In this document: positions 25,427-33,785 of the stretch, piece by piece
Layout: the number at the start of each line of letters is the position of its first letter
Numbering within the stretch: the first letter of the stretch is position 1
DNA from: Nitrospira sp. MA-1
Lineage (GTDB): Bacteria > Nitrospirota > Nitrospiria > Nitrospirales > UBA8639
Direction of reading: 5' to 3'
DNA: 64,000 nt
Assembly: GCA_032139905.1 (NCBI GenBank)
Contig: JAQJDB010000005.1
Span: 107,001 to 171,000, forward strand
Translations under genes and position numbers: made by a program
The notes under the pieces: generated by a model
What the model saw: only the letters and a program-made list of their open reading frames with translations
What the model was told of the DNA's origin: nothing
The model's database searches: none

Positions 25427-25792
25427 CTATACCGACCGAAACACCGCTAAGAGGTCGCTCAACGCTAACATTTTTATTCTCAGAACGTCATGCTCGTGGT
25501 TCAGGTTGTCTTTAATGACCTGATCGGTTGGGGATTTCAAAAATTGTTCACACAGCGTGGTGATCCGTTGAAATTCTGTCTCCGCCTTATTTTTGACAAC
25601 CCGGTTTGTCGCGAGAAGTTCCGTCACCTGGGTGTGAGTCTCGGCCAGGTGTTTTTGAAATTCTCCTTCCGGGAGTGAGCGCTTGGTGGCCTCATCCAGG
25701 CATCGATCGATGTATTGGGAGAGAAGGACATAAAATCTCACTAAGGTTTCGGTGGTGGTGATATGTGGGAGGGGCGTTTCAAGGTCAGTCAT
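25427..25792 (-). CDS. Hypothetical helical protein
   Basis: This 121-residue soluble protein is predicted largely helical, with charged segments such as YIDRCLDEATKRSLPEGEFQKH and VKNKAETEFQRITTLCEQFLK. No domain or catalytic motif is recognised. An AAGGAACGATC element precedes the ATG at 25792. It lies upstream of the HEAT operon on the same strand with about 140 bp between, so it could share regulation, but no link is visible. Confidence 0.6.
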   Translation of the reverse strand: MTDLETPLPHITTTETLVRFYVLLSQYIDRCLDEATKRSLPEGEFQKHLAETHTQVTELLATNRVVKNKAETEFQRITTLCEQFLKSPTDQVIKDNLNHEHDVLRIKMLALSDLLAVFRSV

Positions 25793-26087
25793 GATCGTTC
25801 CTTTCGGGTTCTGCCGTTTACTCGAGTCAAGTAGGAATCATTGACCTCCTTCAGGGAGGCCTTCTATCGCCATTCTGACAATAAAGATGAAATGGCGCAA
25901 GTCCGGAATGAGAAGTGCTTGGATCATTCAGAGTTCAAATTTCTGGCCTTCCAGATTTACGGTGTGGATCGGGATCCATCTCGAGAATTTCCTGTAAAAA
26001 GCGCTGGATCGAGAATGCATTTCATTTGTGTCCCCGACTTCCGTGTCACACGTGATTTTCTGTGTTGCCGTCTTTTGCCACGACAGT

Positions 26088-26165
26088 TGAGGGATTTGAG
26101 AAAGGAGATAGGTGAGGGTGATGATGACAAAGACTAGTGGAAAGGCAACCTGGTTGGCCTCAGAC
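26088..26165 (-). pseudogene. Remnant of a second BCCT transporter, C-terminal end only
   Basis: Read on the minus strand this stretch encodes A-N-Q-V-A-F-P-L-V-F-V-I-I-T-L-T-Y-L-L-S-Q, closely matching the C-terminus of the intact BCCT gene at 26896 (A-I-L-A-A-F-P-F-V-F-V-I-I-I-L-I-I-S-L-L-K). The nucleotide match runs over about 70 bp against 26916-26985 with a few indels. No other transporter parts were found on either side, so only the tail of a former tandem copy survives. The rest of 25793-26323 holds no supported gene. Confidence 0.6.
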
Positions 26166-26323
26166 GGGCACGATAAAATGGCGTTCCTGACTCCCTTTGG
26201 AGTTTTCTGGGTGTGCGTCCTTTAATAGGGTGAAGCCCCCGCAATAAGTTGGGATTCACGATGATGGTTTACCATCAAGAAATATGCGGTTGGTCGAGCG
26301 CATTTCGACTGATCTTGCCGTGG

Positions 26324-26773
26324 TTATCCTTTCCCTACATCAATGAATATTTCTGCCTCGGTTATGGTGTTGCCTGAATAGCGGTTCGTCATGACTTTCA
26401 GACAGTCGTCCTCTAAAAACACATTAATGCCAAATGGCCGAAGGTTGCATTTCGTAATTTCGGCGTTTTCCCCGCTAATTTCTTTGACTTCCAGAACAAT
26501 CTCGTCGGCAAAGGCGACTTCGATCTTCTTTCCCAAGGCAGTGACGGTTATCACATCAAGCAAAGATGAATTTTTACTCACGATTGGACGCCATTCCTTC
26601 CCCTGTTGATCGGCAGGAATGGTCACCCATATTTCAGGAGTTTCTCCTCTTCCAATTAAAACCGGAATAAATCCATTGACCGATACTAATGCCACACCAT
26701 CGACCAGTTTATTCGTCGCAATCTCTAACTGCTTGTAAGGCGTAAATTCTGTTGGAAGTGAGTCTAACTTCAT
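26324..26773 (-). CDS. Hypothetical protein, beta-rich
   Basis: This 149-residue protein is dominated by short beta strands (GVALVSVNGFIPVLIGRG, EIWVTIPADQQGKEW, VITVTALGKKIEVAFADEI). It has no signal peptide and one cysteine pair far apart. No family is recognised. A GAGAGGAATC ribosome site precedes the ATG. It sits between the BCCT remnant and the intact BCCT gene, both on the same strand, so it might share in osmotic responses, but this is only positional. Confidence 0.6.
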   Translation of the reverse strand: MKLDSLPTEFTPYKQLEIATNKLVDGVALVSVNGFIPVLIGRGETPEIWVTIPADQQGKEWRPIVSKNSSLLDVITVTALGKKIEVAFADEIVLEVKEISGENAEITKCNLRPFGINVFLEDDCLKVMTNRYSGNTITEAEIFIDVGKG

Positions 26774-26895
26774 TGATTCCTCTCTAATATTTCTGTGACA
26801 GGTAAATTTTTGTAGGGTTGAAAGGACTAGCAGTAATAGCGATTTTTTTTGATCAAATCAACTATTGAGAGATTGTGTCCTTTGTCGCACCAGGC

Positions 26896-28383
26896 CTACC
26901 TGGTTTCCTCCTGAAAGGATTTGAGGAGAGAGATGATGAGGATGATGATGACGAAGACAAACGGAAAGGCAGCCAGGATGGCCCCGGTTTGCAGGCCTTT
27001 GAGTCCACCTGACCAAAGAAGGATGGCTGCCGACAGGGATTGAATGATGCCCCAGGTGAATTTGATCCGATTGGGGGGATTGAGGCTGCCATTCGTGGTT
27101 AAGGTTCCCAAGACGAAAGTAGCGGAATCCGCTGAGGTGATGAAAAAGGTGCCGATCAAGAAAATGGCGATGAGTGACATGACCGTACCCATTGGATATT
27201 CCTCCAATACCGTAAAGAGCAAAACCTCGATTCCCTGCTTTTCCATGACGGTTTTCAAGGGCACGTCCTGAAAGAGTTCTAATGCTATCCCGGTTCCTCC
27301 AAACACCGTAAACCAAAATGCGCAAAATATTGACGGAACAAGCAATACGCCCAACACAAATTGTCGCACCGTCCGGCCTTTGGAAATTCTGGCAATAAAG
27401 GTTCCCACAAAGGGCGCCCAGGCGATCCACCATGCCCAATAAAACAACGTCCAGTTGTGAATCCAGGTTGAATCTCGGAATGGTGCGAGGTTCAGGCTCA
27501 TCGTCGGAAGGTTTTGGATGTAGTTTCCGAAGGTCGAGGGAAACACGGTCATGATGAAATGCGTTGGGCCGAGAAACAGCAAGAACGACAAGAGAGTCAG
27601 TGCCAGCACCATATTCAGATTACTAAGGTATTTGATGCCTCGTTGGAGTCCGGTTTGAGCGGAGAGCATAAAGAGCACGGTGACAGTGGCGATGACGGCC
27701 AATTGAGTGGTGAGGGTATTGGGCAGGGCAAACACATAGGATAATCCTCCGCTGATCTGTACAGCCCCAAATCCAAGGGAGGTTGCTACGCCAAAGACCG
27801 TGGCAAAAACAGCGACCACATCTACCGCCGTTCCCATCGGCCCGGTGGCATGTCTGCCTAAAACCGGCTGGCATCCTGCACTAAATAGCCCTGGAGTGCC
27901 TTTTCGAAACTGAAAGTAGGCGAGGGCCATGCCCACCATGGTGTAGATGCCCCAGGGGTGTAGGCCCCAGTGGAAAAAAGAATATTGCAGCGCCAGGCGT
28001 GCGGCTTGGGGTGTTCCTCCTTCGTCGATGGGGGGATCATGGAAATGGGATATGGGTTCCGCCACGCCCCAAAACACCAGACCGATGCCCATGCCTGCGC
28101 AAAACAGCATGGCGAACCAGGTGAGGAGAGGAAATTCAGGTTTGGCCCCATCGGGTCCAAGTGGAATATCACCCCATCTGGAAAAAATCAGACAGAACGC
28201 GCAAATAAGAAAACCGGTTGCTGCCAGGACATATAACCAGCCAAAGGAATCAAGAAGGGCCGTTTGGAAGGTCCCGGTGATTTTTGCTAAATGTTTCGGG
28301 GCTAAGGCACCCCAGAGCAAAAAGAGAAAGGCGAAGGCGCAGGAGATATTGAAAACAAGGGTGGTAGATTTCAGTGGGTTCAT
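26896..28383 (-). CDS. BCCT-family betaine/choline/carnitine transporter
   Basis: From the ATG at 28383 the protein has 495 residues and twelve predicted helices; starts at 28422 or 28431 are also possible, since none has a clear ribosome site. Family signatures are FCAGMGIGLVFWGVAEPISH and the aromatic-rich WAWWIAWAPFVGTFIARISKGR in the helix 8 region. BCCT proteins import glycine betaine, choline or carnitine with Na+ or H+. The C-terminal tail is short, so the osmosensing extension of BetP is absent. It is divergent from the glycine-betaine biosynthetic gene at 28857, which supports a compatible-solute role. Confidence 0.93.
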   Translation of the reverse strand: MNPLKSTTLVFNISCAFAFLFLLWGALAPKHLAKITGTFQTALLDSFGWLYVLAATGFLICAFCLIFSRWGDIPLGPDGAKPEFPLLTWFAMLFCAGMGIGLVFWGVAEPISHFHDPPIDEGGTPQAARLALQYSFFHWGLHPWGIYTMVGMALAYFQFRKGTPGLFSAGCQPVLGRHATGPMGTAVDVVAVFATVFGVATSLGFGAVQISGGLSYVFALPNTLTTQLAVIATVTVLFMLSAQTGLQRGIKYLSNLNMVLALTLLSFLLFLGPTHFIMTVFPSTFGNYIQNLPTMSLNLAPFRDSTWIHNWTLFYWAWWIAWAPFVGTFIARISKGRTVRQFVLGVLLVPSIFCAFWFTVFGGTGIALELFQDVPLKTVMEKQGIEVLLFTVLEEYPMGTVMSLIAIFLIGTFFITSADSATFVLGTLTTNGSLNPPNRIKFTWGIIQSLSAAILLWSGGLKGLQTGAILAAFPFVFVIIILIISLLKSFQEETR

Positions 28384-28620
28384 GGGGCGATAGAAATGAA
28401 TGGGAAGGTTAGGCCTTACCATACTTGGCATTGTTGAACAAGGAAATCTTTGTTTATTGCCAAACCGAAAAGAATGGCAAGGAGTAGGCAAATTTTGTTT
28501 AGGTGGCGGAAAAGCAGCATTTTTTTCGTCCTAAAGTTTTAAGACTACCGACTGAATTTGGTACTTGGGAGTTGATGAAGGAATGAGAGCGTCATCAAAA
28601 AGGGGTTGCGAAGATGGGCC

Positions 28621-28647
28621 TAACGAGTTAGTGTGAGAATCTCACAC
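28621..28647. promoter_or_regulatory. Palindromic operator candidate between transporter and betaine synthase
   Basis: A 17-bp palindrome with 8-bp arms GTGTGAGA and TCTCACAC (one-base spacer) occupies 28631-28647, directly preceded by the smaller palindrome TAACGAGTTA at 28621-28630. They lie in the 470-bp divergent intergenic region between the BCCT and methyltransferase genes. This position suits a regulator controlling both. No other supported feature was seen in 28423-28856. Confidence 0.5.
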
Positions 28648-28856
28648 ACAACAGTGGGGCCTTTCTTACCCGCGTAGGAGAAGTGCGGAGCCCAATTTTA
28701 TTTCTGGTCCGTAGGGACAGACTACTGTTTTGCCCTTGAGGGTTTTTTCACTTGAATACTGTAATGCAATGTTTAAATCGCAAGCCTTTACTTAACCTTG
28801 TACCCATCATTCTCAAGCAGTGGTGAGGGCTGTAGCCATCCAGGAGGTTTCCCCTA

Positions 28857-30539
28857 ATGACTCAGAAAGCGACGATGCCAGTTAGTAAACAAAAATATGG
28901 GGATAATCCCATTGCTCAACGAAAAACGGATTTGTACAAACAGGAGTATGTTCATAGTTTTGTGCAAAAATGGGACGCCTTGATTGATTGGGATGCCCGG
29001 GCCTCGAGTGAAGGGGACTTTTTTATCAGAATTTTGAAGGAACGGGGCGTCAAACGCGTATTGGATGTCGCGACGGGAACGGGATTTCATTCTATTCGGC
29101 TCATGCGTGCCGGGTTCGAAGTGACGAGTGCGGACGGCAGTCCTGAAATGTTAGCACGGGCATTTGAAAATGCCAGACGAGCTGGGTTTATTATGCGAAC
29201 GGTTCATGCTGATTGGCGCTGGTTGAGCCGGGATATACACAATAAATACGATGCGGTGATTTGCCTGGGGAACTCTCTGACTCATCTCTTTTCCGAGCAG
29301 GATCGGCGAAAAGCCTTGGCCGAATTTTACACCGCGCTGAAGCACGATGGGGTGTTGATTCTGGACCAAAGAAATTATGATGGAATTTTAGATAATGGGT
29401 TTACCTCGAAGCATGTGTATTACTATTGCGGAGACAATGTGAGTGCGGAGCCGGAACATGTTGATGAAGGGCTTGCCAGATTCAAATATACTTTTCCCGA
29501 TGGCGAAGCGTTTCATTTGAATATGTTTCCGCTGCGGAAAGAATATACACGTCGGCTCATGAATGAGGTTGGCTTTCAGCAAGTAAAAACCTATGCGGAT
29601 TTTCAAGAAACGCATAAAGTTGAGGACCCCGATTTTTATGTTCATGTAGCTGAGAAACGCTATAAAAATGAGGAACGCCCCCCCACGATCATGGGCAAGA
29701 TTGGCAATCTGAATTATTCTCCCACCGTGGATACTGCTCGGGCCTATTACAACAGTTCGGATGCTGACCGGTTTTATGCCACAATCTGGGGCGGCGAAGA
29801 TATTCACATTGGATTGTACGCATCCGACAACGACTCGATTTTTGATGCCAGCCGACGAACCGTGGAGAAAATGGCGGCTTCTGTCAAAGGACTTGATTCA
29901 ACGACACGGGTATTGGATATTGGGTCAGGGTACGGAGGTTCCGCCCGTCATCTTGTGAGACGATATGGATGTCAGGTTGGATGCCTGAATTTGAGTGAAG
30001 TCCAAAATAAGCGGAATAGAGAACTCAATCAGAAGGAGAATATCAGTCTAGCCATTAATGTCATTGACGGGAATTTTGAGTCGATTCCCATGCCGGATGG
30101 GAGCGTGGATCTGGTGTGGTCGCAAGATGCCATTTTACATAGCGGAGATCGGGAGAAAGTTTTCCAGGAAGTCCACCGGGTGTTGGCTAAGGGCGGACAA
30201 TTTATTTTTACCGATCCGATGAAGAGTGCAACCTGTTCTCCCGATGTGCTTCAACCTATTTTAGATCGTATTCATTTGGATTCACTGGGATCGATTGAAT
30301 ACTATCGGAAGTTGGCTGCCAAAATTGGATTCAAAGAGGTTGGAGTTGAGGATCTTTCCGCGAACCTTGCTTCACATTACGAGCGAGTGCTTCAGGAACT
30401 TACCACCCAACATCATATGCTTATTCGGGTTTGTACGGAGGATTATCTGGCTAATATGAAGGTGGGTCTCCAGCATTGGGTAGAGGCTGGGAAAAGTGGC
30501 CACCTCAGCTGGGGAATTTTGCATTTCCGGCGAGACTAA
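28857..30539 (+). CDS. Fused glycine/sarcosine and sarcosine/dimethylglycine N-methyltransferase
   Basis: This 560-residue protein joins two methyltransferases. Residues 1-270 match glycine/sarcosine N-methyltransferase: SAM motif VLDVATGTGFHSI (68-80), then NSLTHLF and YVHVAEK. Residues of about 285-560 match sarcosine/dimethylglycine N-methyltransferase: VLDIGSGYGGSAR near 351, then VWSQDAILHSGDR and TDPMKSA. Together they convert glycine to glycine betaine using three SAM, making betaine de novo without choline. In most producers these are separate genes; a fusion is known from Actinopolyspora. The ATG has AGGAGG 9 bases upstream. The divergent neighbour is a betaine-type transporter, so a role in osmoadaptation is strongly supported. 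Confidence 0.93.
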   Translation: MTQKATMPVSKQKYGDNPIAQRKTDLYKQEYVHSFVQKWDALIDWDARASSEGDFFIRILKERGVKRVLDVATGTGFHSIRLMRAGFEVTSADGSPEMLARAFENARRAGFIMRTVHADWRWLSRDIHNKYDAVICLGNSLTHLFSEQDRRKALAEFYTALKHDGVLILDQRNYDGILDNGFTSKHVYYYCGDNVSAEPEHVDEGLARFKYTFPDGEAFHLNMFPLRKEYTRRLMNEVGFQQVKTYADFQETHKVEDPDFYVHVAEKRYKNEERPPTIMGKIGNLNYSPTVDTARAYYNSSDADRFYATIWGGEDIHIGLYASDNDSIFDASRRTVEKMAASVKGLDSTTRVLDIGSGYGGSARHLVRRYGCQVGCLNLSEVQNKRNRELNQKENISLAINVIDGNFESIPMPDGSVDLVWSQDAILHSGDREKVFQEVHRVLAKGGQFIFTDPMKSATCSPDVLQPILDRIHLDSLGSIEYYRKLAAKIGFKEVGVEDLSANLASHYERVLQELTTQHHMLIRVCTEDYLANMKVGLQHWVEAGKSGHLSWGILHFRRD

Positions 30540-30603
30540 TTGAGGAAGGGGCATCCGTCAGGAGCGGAGCCCCGTCACATTCCGACACGGGAATTGGAGT
30601 ATA

Positions 30604-31992
30604 TTACCGTTCGATTTTAGGTGGTTTGGCCGGCATGGCAAAGTCCCCGCTCTTGCCAAAGCGGCCCTCTCCTCCCTCACCTAACACATTGGAAGTATCG
30701 GTATATTCAATCTCTCTGGTCTCTTTGCTGATGCCTTCTGATGGTTTCCACCCGAGTTTATCCAGGGTATCTAGGATCGTTTTCTTGAGAGCACCTCCTG
30801 CTGTCATTCGAGAAGTAGCAAAGGCCAAAACCCTTTCGCTTTCTTGCTGGACCTTCGATAAATCCGGGTCATGGAAGAACCATACCAGGGGCTCAATGGC
30901 CGCATCTCCAATCAAGACCAAGGAATTGGCGGCATAATCACGAAGGACTAGGTCTTTGAGTAACAGCACTAAATCCGGAATGACTTTGGGATGTCGGAAA
31001 TGGCCAAGGGCTGTGGCAGCCGCTTCTTTAATTAAGAGGTCTTCGCTGATAATACAGCCAGGGGTTGGCTTCCCCTCCTGATGTATCCCTTTACCTTTTA
31101 AGGCGTCCAGGACGGGAGGGTAGGCGCGAGGATCACCGATCATGCCTAGGGAAGCGATTGCATGCCGTTTTACTGTCCCATCTTTCATGGCTTCTATGAG
31201 GGCATCCACCGCACGTGCATCTCCAATATTGCCCAAAGCAATTGTGGCATCTTCGCGAACGGCTCGGTCAGGGTCCTTGACCATATCGATCAAGGCATCG
31301 ACGACACGTGGTTCACGTACCCACACCCGTCCCATTTGGTAATCCGTGGTCATGCCTCCTAGCGCGCGAACGGCGTGACAGCGCACAACGAAATGGGGGT
31401 CTTTGAGGGATTCCAGAAGCGCATCGACTGATTCTTTTCCAACGTACATCAATGCGGTTCCGGCGGTTTCCCGCACGATTTTGGATGTATCTTTAAATAA
31501 TTTAATCAGAGTTGGTATGGCTTTGGGGTCTCCAATTTTTCCTAATGCTTCGGCTGCAGCACTCTTGACTGCACCATCTCGGTCACGACACACCAGGCTC
31601 AAGCCTTGGACGGCCTGAGGGTCACGCAATTCGCCTAACGTTTTCGCGGCTTGTTCGCGCACCCGCCATCGTTTGTCTTTTAAGCAAGTCAGTAATTGCG
31701 GAATGACGCTTTTTCCCATGGAGGCCATGGCATTTACTGCTTCAGCTTGTACTTCCATCATATTGTCATTGAAAAGTGTAATGAGACCTTCAACGGCTTT
31801 TTCTCCGCCGATTTTTGCCAAAGCCCACCCGACATGAGATCGAACCGACCAATAGTCATCTTCGAGGGCGGTCAGAAGGGGTTCTAGCGTCTTCGGGTCA
31901 CCCTTTTCCGCAAGGGCCTTGGCCGCTTCCTCTCGGGTGGCATCATCGGCATCTTCCAGGGCATCAATCCAGTCTTGCACAGAATTCGACAT
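30604..31992 (-). CDS. Long HEAT-repeat protein
   Basis: This 462-residue protein is the fifth HEAT protein in the window, 5 kb from the operon of four. Roughly twelve repeats follow the same consensus (DDYWSVRSHVGWALAKIGGEKA, DKRWRVREQAAKTLGELRDP, DPDRAVREDATIALGNIGDARA). The solenoid ends with LDKLGWKPSEG, followed by a 45-residue Gly-rich, probably disordered tail. No membrane or enzyme motif is visible. It lies downstream of the phosphatase-like and small exported genes on the same strand, 24 bp after them, and could be read with them. Function unknown. Confidence 0.87.
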   Translation of the reverse strand: MSNSVQDWIDALEDADDATREEAAKALAEKGDPKTLEPLLTALEDDYWSVRSHVGWALAKIGGEKAVEGLITLFNDNMMEVQAEAVNAMASMGKSVIPQLLTCLKDKRWRVREQAAKTLGELRDPQAVQGLSLVCRDRDGAVKSAAAEALGKIGDPKAIPTLIKLFKDTSKIVRETAGTALMYVGKESVDALLESLKDPHFVVRCHAVRALGGMTTDYQMGRVWVREPRVVDALIDMVKDPDRAVREDATIALGNIGDARAVDALIEAMKDGTVKRHAIASLGMIGDPRAYPPVLDALKGKGIHQEGKPTPGCIISEDLLIKEAAATALGHFRHPKVIPDLVLLLKDLVLRDYAANSLVLIGDAAIEPLVWFFHDPDLSKVQQESERVLAFATSRMTAGGALKKTILDTLDKLGWKPSEGISKETREIEYTDTSNVLGEGGEGRFGKSGDFAMPAKPPKIER

Positions 31993-32016
31993 TTTTTTCC
32001 TTCTTATCCCTTCCGA

Positions 32017-32490
32017 TTATTTCGGGTAGTCCGGTTCTTGGGGATAGGGTTGCGTATGGCTACAACGAATTGTCAGGACTTGTGTTCCTCGTCCGTCTAC
32101 ACATTGATCAAGTGTTGGAGAGAATTCCAAGGTCCCGGATAAGGTGACCTTGAATAAGAAATCAAACGTAAAAGTCCCAAAGCGATATTCTCCAGGCTTG
32201 AGGTTCAGTGTTCTGGTCTCGGATGTTTTGTAGGCGTCACTACTAATGGGATCTTTTGTCCAAATCAACGGCGTCATGCCGGGTACGTGCCACCATGTCG
32301 GAGGGGCGAGGGCGCTCGGATTCACGGTAATTGGAAATTGTCGCAACAAAGGGTTGTTAGAGTCTGCGGTGTGCCCGAGCTGAATAAGCAGTGGAGAAAT
32401 TCCCATGAGCAACAGGCAGAAAACGATATGTGTGAATTGACGCGGAAAATGTATTCGAATCATGGTTTTATTGTTTGTTTTATGGTTCAT
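32017..32490 (-). CDS. Secreted hypothetical protein
   Basis: From the ATG at 32490 the protein has 157 residues; a start at 32463 is also possible. A signal peptide (FTHIVFCLLLMGISPLLIQLGHT-A) precedes a beta-rich mature domain with LNLKPGEYRFGTFTFDFLFKVTLSG and two cysteines (LDQCVDG and TIRCSHT) that could form a disulfide. The start overlaps the stop of the upstream phosphatase-like gene by about 11 bp, implying translational coupling. The partner is probably exported too, so the two may work together outside the cytoplasm. No family is recognised. Confidence 0.7.
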   Translation of the reverse strand: MNHKTNNKTMIRIHFPRQFTHIVFCLLLMGISPLLIQLGHTADSNNPLLRQFPITVNPSALAPPTWWHVPGMTPLIWTKDPISSDAYKTSETRTLNLKPGEYRFGTFTFDFLFKVTLSGTLEFSPTLDQCVDGRGTQVLTIRCSHTQPYPQEPDYPK

Positions 32491-33523
32491 TGCCGGTGGT
32501 CCGTCGTTCTGGAACGGTTTGGAAAATTTCACCAATAGCGTGGCTGTCCCATTCTGTATACGTTTCAAGCCCGAGGGCATACATGATGGTTGCTCCCGTA
32601 TCTAACAAAGAGACTGATTGGGTGATGGGGTGATTTTTCTTAATATTCGCGCCCCAGGCAATCCATGGGACGGTGGCATCTAACTCAGGGGAAGTAGGAC
32701 TGGTAGAGACTGGTTTCACGCCTCCTCCTGGGGAGGAAAGGGGTCCGCTATTCAAGCCAGTAACAATCACCATGGTTTTGTCCAATACCCCAAGTTCTTT
32801 ATACGTTTGGATGATTTGTTCCACAGTAGTATCGATTGCCTTTAGGGCATCGGAGTATTTTTCGGAATCCCACCCGTATTTTTGTCCGACCTTCACCGCC
32901 GTAGGCAGGTGGACTAATAAGAGGTTTGGTACTCCAAAAAGTCGGAAGCCATAGCCTTTCTCACTGGTGACTTTTTTTAAAAAGTCTTTGATGTATGCCG
33001 ACGCTCTTTCAGGCGTGCATTGGGGTTTGGTGTAGCCACAGACTTGGGAATCGACGTAAATTTCAGGTCGAATCAATTGATAGAGGCGTTCATCCATAAG
33101 AAAGACGCCTGTGTCTTTTCCGCCAGCCAGATCCATGTAATCAAAGACTGTGGGTGAACGCATAAATGAACGTGCAAAATCGTATGTTTCCCATTCGGCG
33201 GTCACCCGATGCTTCTCGACTTGAAGTCCGGTGAGCAGAGAGGCCATCGCCGGAACAGTGAGAGGTGGAGCAATGGAGTGAGCGGCCCAGGTCACCACTC
33301 CCTCCTTAGCTAAACGAGCCAGGTTTGGGGTCGCACCGCTTTGGATGGATGATGATTTGATCCCTTCCAATACAACCAGAATAATGTGTTCGGCTTGTGT
33401 GGCAGAAGCAATCGAAGCTGTTCCTCCGATTAGCGGAAGCCAGACCAAACTCCATGCGAAGAAAAAACACCGCATGCGTTTACCACGACGATGTTGGGGG
33501 GTAGGTATTTGGGAAGTGCTCAT
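32480..33523 (-). CDS. Alkaline-phosphatase-superfamily protein, probably catalytically altered
   Basis: This 347-residue protein has a signal peptide (residues of about 17-45) and the core of the phosphodiesterase/nucleotide pyrophosphatase branch: TPNLARLAKEGV, a Thr in the nucleophile position (PLTVPAMASLLTG) and the C-terminal VPWIAWGANIKKN. Two usual metal-ligand sites differ: the first Asp reads as Glu (VVLEGIK), and the SDHG motif is replaced by TGLNSG in MVIVTGLNSG. The enzyme may therefore be inactive or use metal differently. It overlaps the small secreted protein gene, and the HEAT gene follows. Confidence 0.78.
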   Translation of the reverse strand: MSTSQIPTPQHRRGKRMRCFFFAWSLVWLPLIGGTASIASATQAEHIILVVLEGIKSSSIQSGATPNLARLAKEGVVTWAAHSIAPPLTVPAMASLLTGLQVEKHRVTAEWETYDFARSFMRSPTVFDYMDLAGGKDTGVFLMDERLYQLIRPEIYVDSQVCGYTKPQCTPERASAYIKDFLKKVTSEKGYGFRLFGVPNLLLVHLPTAVKVGQKYGWDSEKYSDALKAIDTTVEQIIQTYKELGVLDKTMVIVTGLNSGPLSSPGGGVKPVSTSPTSPELDATVPWIAWGANIKKNHPITQSVSLLDTGATIMYALGLETYTEWDSHAIGEIFQTVPERRTTGNEP

Positions 33524-33620
33524 AATTTCTGCCCTGCTCCAGGAAAAGAAAATATAGATGAAATTGGGAATGAACCTTACATTCTCTGAGTAGGAAACTT
33601 CTCCTCCACTGTCAGATGAG

Positions 33621-33677
33621 TGGTTGGATTTGAACTTATCATGCAGATTTTCAGGCGGTCAACCAACTGAGAAGCCC
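33621..33677 (-). pseudogene. tRNA-Phe-like remnant
   Basis: The minus strand contains CTCAGTTGGT, CTGAAAATC (with GAA in the anticodon position) and GTTCAAATCC in the order of tRNA-Phe. There are a 4-base and a 2-base deletion in the spacers, and the acceptor and T stems do not pair. It would be a decayed tRNA or attachment-site scar. The rest of 33524-33785 has no gene. Confidence 0.4.
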
Positions 33678-33785
33678 AGGCGTTTCTTTCCATAATAAAG
33701 GACCCCAAAAATTTTCAAGCTTCTCTTGCCCTCGGTCTGGGGTATCCATTATGAATGGGGGTATTCACAGTAGGGATGGTTCGCG

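Noticed and set aside
25841-26137. 98-codon plus-strand frame
   Set aside because: Its end lies antisense to the BCCT remnant, and it has no ribosome site or recognisable domain.
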